In this document: positions 6,189 through 7,752 of the stretch, piece by piece | How positions within the stretch are numbered: the first letter of the stretch is position 1 | Layout of the letters: each line of letters begins with the position of its first letter | From: DASXTB01 sp036505615 | GTDB lineage: Bacteria > Acidobacteriota > UBA6911 > JACQSX01 | Length of the DNA: 7,752 bases | Assembly: GCA_036505615.1 (NCBI GenBank) | Contig: DASXTB010000281.1 | Location: 1 to 7,752 of the forward strand | Direction: 5' to 3' | Position numbers and translations under genes: made by a program | Notes under the pieces: generated by a model | Told to the model about the DNA's origin: nothing | Databases searched by the model: none | What the model saw: only the letters and a program-made list of their open reading frames with translations

Positions 6189-6639
6189 GGCACGTTCTCC
6201 GGAAGACGCGGACTTTTTCACGATTGGATACACCGGTAGACCGCTACCTGAGATTCTAGATAGGCTCATCACTGCTGGCGTTCGCACGTTGGTAGACATA
6301 AGGCAAAATGCGGTGAGCATGTACCGTCCAGAGTTGAGCAAAAGCAATTTGAGACGGTACATTGAACAGTGGGGTCTGGAATACATTCATTTGCCAGATC
6401 TGGGCGTTCCCAGGGATATCCGAGCGAAGGCTATCCAGTCTGGGTCCCGGAATGTAATTTGGGAATGGTACGATCAATACGTCATCGCATCCTACCTAGG
6501 ACGGAATCTGCATAGATTCTTCAATAGCGTTGAACACCCCGTAGCGCTGATGTGCGTGGAAATTGATCCACGGGAATGCCACCGACATCGGCTTTTCTTG
6601 GCTTTGGAGGAACTGGGGCTGAGAGGTTTCGATCTCTGA
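6178..6639 (+). CDS. DUF488 family protein (153 aa), cargo gene 2
   Basis: The DUF488 hallmarks are present in order: FFTIGYTGRPLPEIL (13-27), the VDIRQNAVSMYRPELSK segment (39-55), EYIHLPDLG (68-76) and the signature VALMCVEIDPRECHRHRL (122-139), with C126 and C134-H135-R136. The length fits the family. Its biochemical activity is not established. The fold is thought to be Rossmann-like, and the conserved Cys/Arg/His residues suggest a catalytic or binding site. I chose the ATG at 6178, which overlaps the previous stop (TGA at 6186-6188) by 11 bp, so translational coupling is likely. An upstream ATG at 6112 would add 22 unconserved residues and overlap the previous gene by 77 bp, which is less likely. 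Its neighbours on both sides are on the same strand and tightly packed. Confidence 0.88.
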   Translation: MWNEARSPEDADFFTIGYTGRPLPEILDRLITAGVRTLVDIRQNAVSMYRPELSKSNLRRYIEQWGLEYIHLPDLGVPRDIRAKAIQSGSRNVIWEWYDQYVIASYLGRNLHRFFNSVEHPVALMCVEIDPRECHRHRLFLALEELGLRGFDL

Positions 6640-6653
6640 CCTAGTTGCGTATA

Positions 6654-7448
6654 ATGCACCCTCCACAGGAAACCAAAAAGGCTCTTATTGTTGTTCGTAC
6701 CTATCCGATTCCCGACAAGAGGGGGGTCGAGGTTTCCTGTACTGCTGCGATTACTGAGCAAGGCGAATGGCTGCGGCTGTTCCCGATCCCATACCGATTT
6801 CTGCCTCAAGATCAGCGCTTCCGAAAGTATCAGTGGATCGAAGTCTCTGTCACCAAAGCCAGCGATGACCCACGACCGGAAAGCTTCAGGCTTAAGAGGG
6901 ATTCGATCAGGATACTTTCAGAACCGTTATCCACGGACAACTACTGGCAAGCGAGAAAGGACTTTGTTTTTCCACTTAAAGCGCACTGCCTGTGCTGTCT
7001 CCAGAGACAGCACGATGAAAAGAGTTATCCGACACTGGGCTTCTTTCGCCCGAAAGTTATCGAACGGCTGGTGATTAAACAGGAAAAGCCGAATTGGACG
7101 CAGGCACAACAAGAAATGCTTCGCCAGGGGCACTTGTTTGAAAAAGGCCCGCAGACAGAGTTGGAGAAGATACCGTACACTTTTAGGTACGAGTTTCGTT
7201 GCGAGGAAGATACGTGCTCAGGTCATACCATGATTTGCACCGACTGGGAGATGGCGCAATCTTGGAGGAGTTGGAAGAAGGAGTACGCGAATGAATGGGA
7301 AGATAAGTTCCGTCATAGATACGAAACCGAGATGATCGAGAAGAATGACACGCACTTCTACGTCGGTACTGTCAAACGGCATCCAAAGACGTGGATCATC
7401 GTGGGGTTGTTCTATCCACCCAAGAGCCTGCAGGGCGGTCTCTTTTAA
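6654..7448 (+). CDS. Unrecognised conserved-looking protein (264 aa), cargo gene 3
   Basis: I do not know a named family. Starting at the ATG at 6654, 14 bp after the DUF488 stop, the protein opens with a beta-strand-like KKALIVVRTYPIPDKRGVEVSC (8-29), then GEWLRLFPIPYRF (37-49), FRKYQWIEVSV (56-66), HCLCC (111-115), a Cys pair C183/C188 in EFRCEEDTCSGHTMICTDWEMAQSW (180-204), and a C-terminal FYVGTVKRHPKTWIIVGLFYPPK (235-257). The dense conserved-looking W/F/P/C/H positions suggest a folded, possibly metal-binding protein. There is no signal peptide or membrane segment, so it is cytosolic. A TTG at 6645 is an alternative start. No clear Shine-Dalgarno is visible, consistent with read-through coupling from the DUF488 gene. 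The TAA overlaps the convergent stop of the next gene. It probably works with the DUF488 and Zn-ribbon proteins (inference from operon structure). Confidence 0.85.
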   Translation: MHPPQETKKALIVVRTYPIPDKRGVEVSCTAAITEQGEWLRLFPIPYRFLPQDQRFRKYQWIEVSVTKASDDPRPESFRLKRDSIRILSEPLSTDNYWQARKDFVFPLKAHCLCCLQRQHDEKSYPTLGFFRPKVIERLVIKQEKPNWTQAQQEMLRQGHLFEKGPQTELEKIPYTFRYEFRCEEDTCSGHTMICTDWEMAQSWRSWKKEYANEWEDKFRHRYETEMIEKNDTHFYVGTVKRHPKTWIIVGLFYPPKSLQGGLF

Positions 7449-7663
7449 CTACTCCAACGAGATTTAGCCGCCTTTTTGGCAATCTCTTTTCGGCGCTTCG
7501 GCGAGAGTTTGGCTGCGCGCGCCTTCCCGCCTTTCAATCCGCCGTGGCGACCGCGTTTAGGCGGATTTTTTTTCGCTTCAGATATGGCGTCTTCGGCCCC
7601 GCTGGTGGCAATATCTACAATTAGCTTGGCGAGTTGGTTTGGATCGCGTGGGCGGTTTGCCAT
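7445..7663 (-). CDS. Small basic KGG-type (histone H1-like) protein, 72 aa
   Basis: The N-terminus MANRPRDPNQLAKLIVDIATSG is followed by a Lys/Arg/Ala-rich C-terminal half: GGLKGGKARAAKLSPKRRK (41-59), then EIAKKAAKSRW. This pattern is known from many short bacterial proteins of about 70 residues annotated as hypothetical or histone-like, whose basic tail probably contacts nucleic acid. The ATG complementary to 7661-7663 has a weak TGGA upstream. The gene runs toward the cargo operon and its stop codon (TTA at 7445-7447 on the plus strand) interlocks with the operon's last TAA (7446-7448). It lies entirely inside the transposon, about 50 bp from the right terminal repeat. Its role in the element is unknown. 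A nucleoid-like or DNA-bridging role is possible. Confidence 0.82.
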   Translation of the reverse strand: MANRPRDPNQLAKLIVDIATSGAEDAISEAKKNPPKRGRHGGLKGGKARAAKLSPKRRKEIAKKAAKSRWSS

Positions 7664-7712
7664 TGGTCCAGTATGCCACGGGCGGAAACTGTCACGCCAT
7701 CACTGAGAATTC

Positions 7713-7729
7713 CAAACTGAGACACTACC
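7713..7729 (-). repeat. Right terminal inverted repeat
   Basis: CAAACTGAGACACTACC is the exact reverse complement of the left end at 4539-4555. The segment 7664-7712 between it and the KGG-type gene holds no other recognisable feature. Confidence 0.9.
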
Positions 7730-7737
7730 CATTTTAA
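7730..7737. repeat. Right target-site duplication (CATTTTAA)
   Basis: This is an exact copy of 4531-4538, directly outside the right terminal repeat. The reconstructed empty site would read GACTT-CATTTTAA-GGCTGAG. The host sequence after it ends the window in a T-run (7745-7752). Confidence 0.88.
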
Positions 7738-7752
7738 GGCTGAGTTTTTTTT

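Larger units (their letters stand above)
4539..7729. mobile_element. IS1-family transposon of 3191 bp with cargo genes
   Basis: Three independent signs define the element: perfect 17-bp terminal inverted repeats, a flanking 8-bp direct repeat CATTTTAA, and an internal DDE transposase of the IS1 type. Typical IS1-family elements are well under half to about half this size and carry only transposition genes. This one also holds a Zn-ribbon gene, a DUF488 gene, an unrecognised 264-residue gene, a KGG-type basic protein gene and a small Cys-rich ORF. The intact frames, perfect repeats and perfect duplication suggest that the whole unit inserted in one event and fairly recently. The insertion lies in the intergenic region upstream of the BNR gene and appears to break no gene on the visible side. 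Only 15 bp beyond the right duplication are visible. Confidence 0.88.

Overview
The window looks like chromosomal DNA of a Gram-negative bacterium, most probably an Acidobacteriota member. The reasons are a Kdo (LPS inner-core) hydroxylase gene, a very large secreted Asp-box (BNR/sortilin-like) propeller protein of a type abundant in that phylum, and intergenic repeats built from GGATTATTCATAAAATCC and CGCGGAT words. The taxonomic call is inference, because no rRNA or tRNA is present.

Layout. (1) 1-472, minus strand: the N-terminal half of a Kdo hydroxylase gene that runs off the left edge. (2) 473-873: a gene-free stretch filled with inverted and direct repeats. They are a 19-bp perfect hairpin just upstream of the Kdo hydroxylase start, a nested-stem element at 549-681, a repeat at 682-740 and a short tandem-like repeat near 842-869. 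(3) 874-4335, minus strand: a 1153-residue exported BNR/VPS10-type multi-propeller protein. (4) 4336-4530: its upstream region, with a candidate promoter and a 70-bp palindromic repeat related to the one at 682-725. (5) 4539-7729: a complete transposon with 17-bp perfect terminal inverted repeats and an 8-bp target duplication (CATTTTAA). It carries an IS1-family DDE transposase and five genes or ORFs that are not transposase.

The transposon is the main point of interest. Leftward it encodes the transposase and then a 73-residue Cys-rich ORF. Rightward, from a compact divergent promoter region, it encodes a tightly packed three-gene operon: a zinc-ribbon protein with a probable winged-helix-like domain, a DUF488-family protein, and a 264-residue protein of a family I cannot name. 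A small basic KGG-type protein gene lies convergent at the right end, its stop codon interlocked with that of the last operon gene. IS1-family elements normally carry only transposition genes, so this is an IS1-type element with a cargo operon. The biochemical job of the cargo cannot be read from the sequence. The Zn-ribbon and DUF488 combination and its mobility make a nucleic-acid-related, regulatory or defence-like accessory function plausible but unproven.
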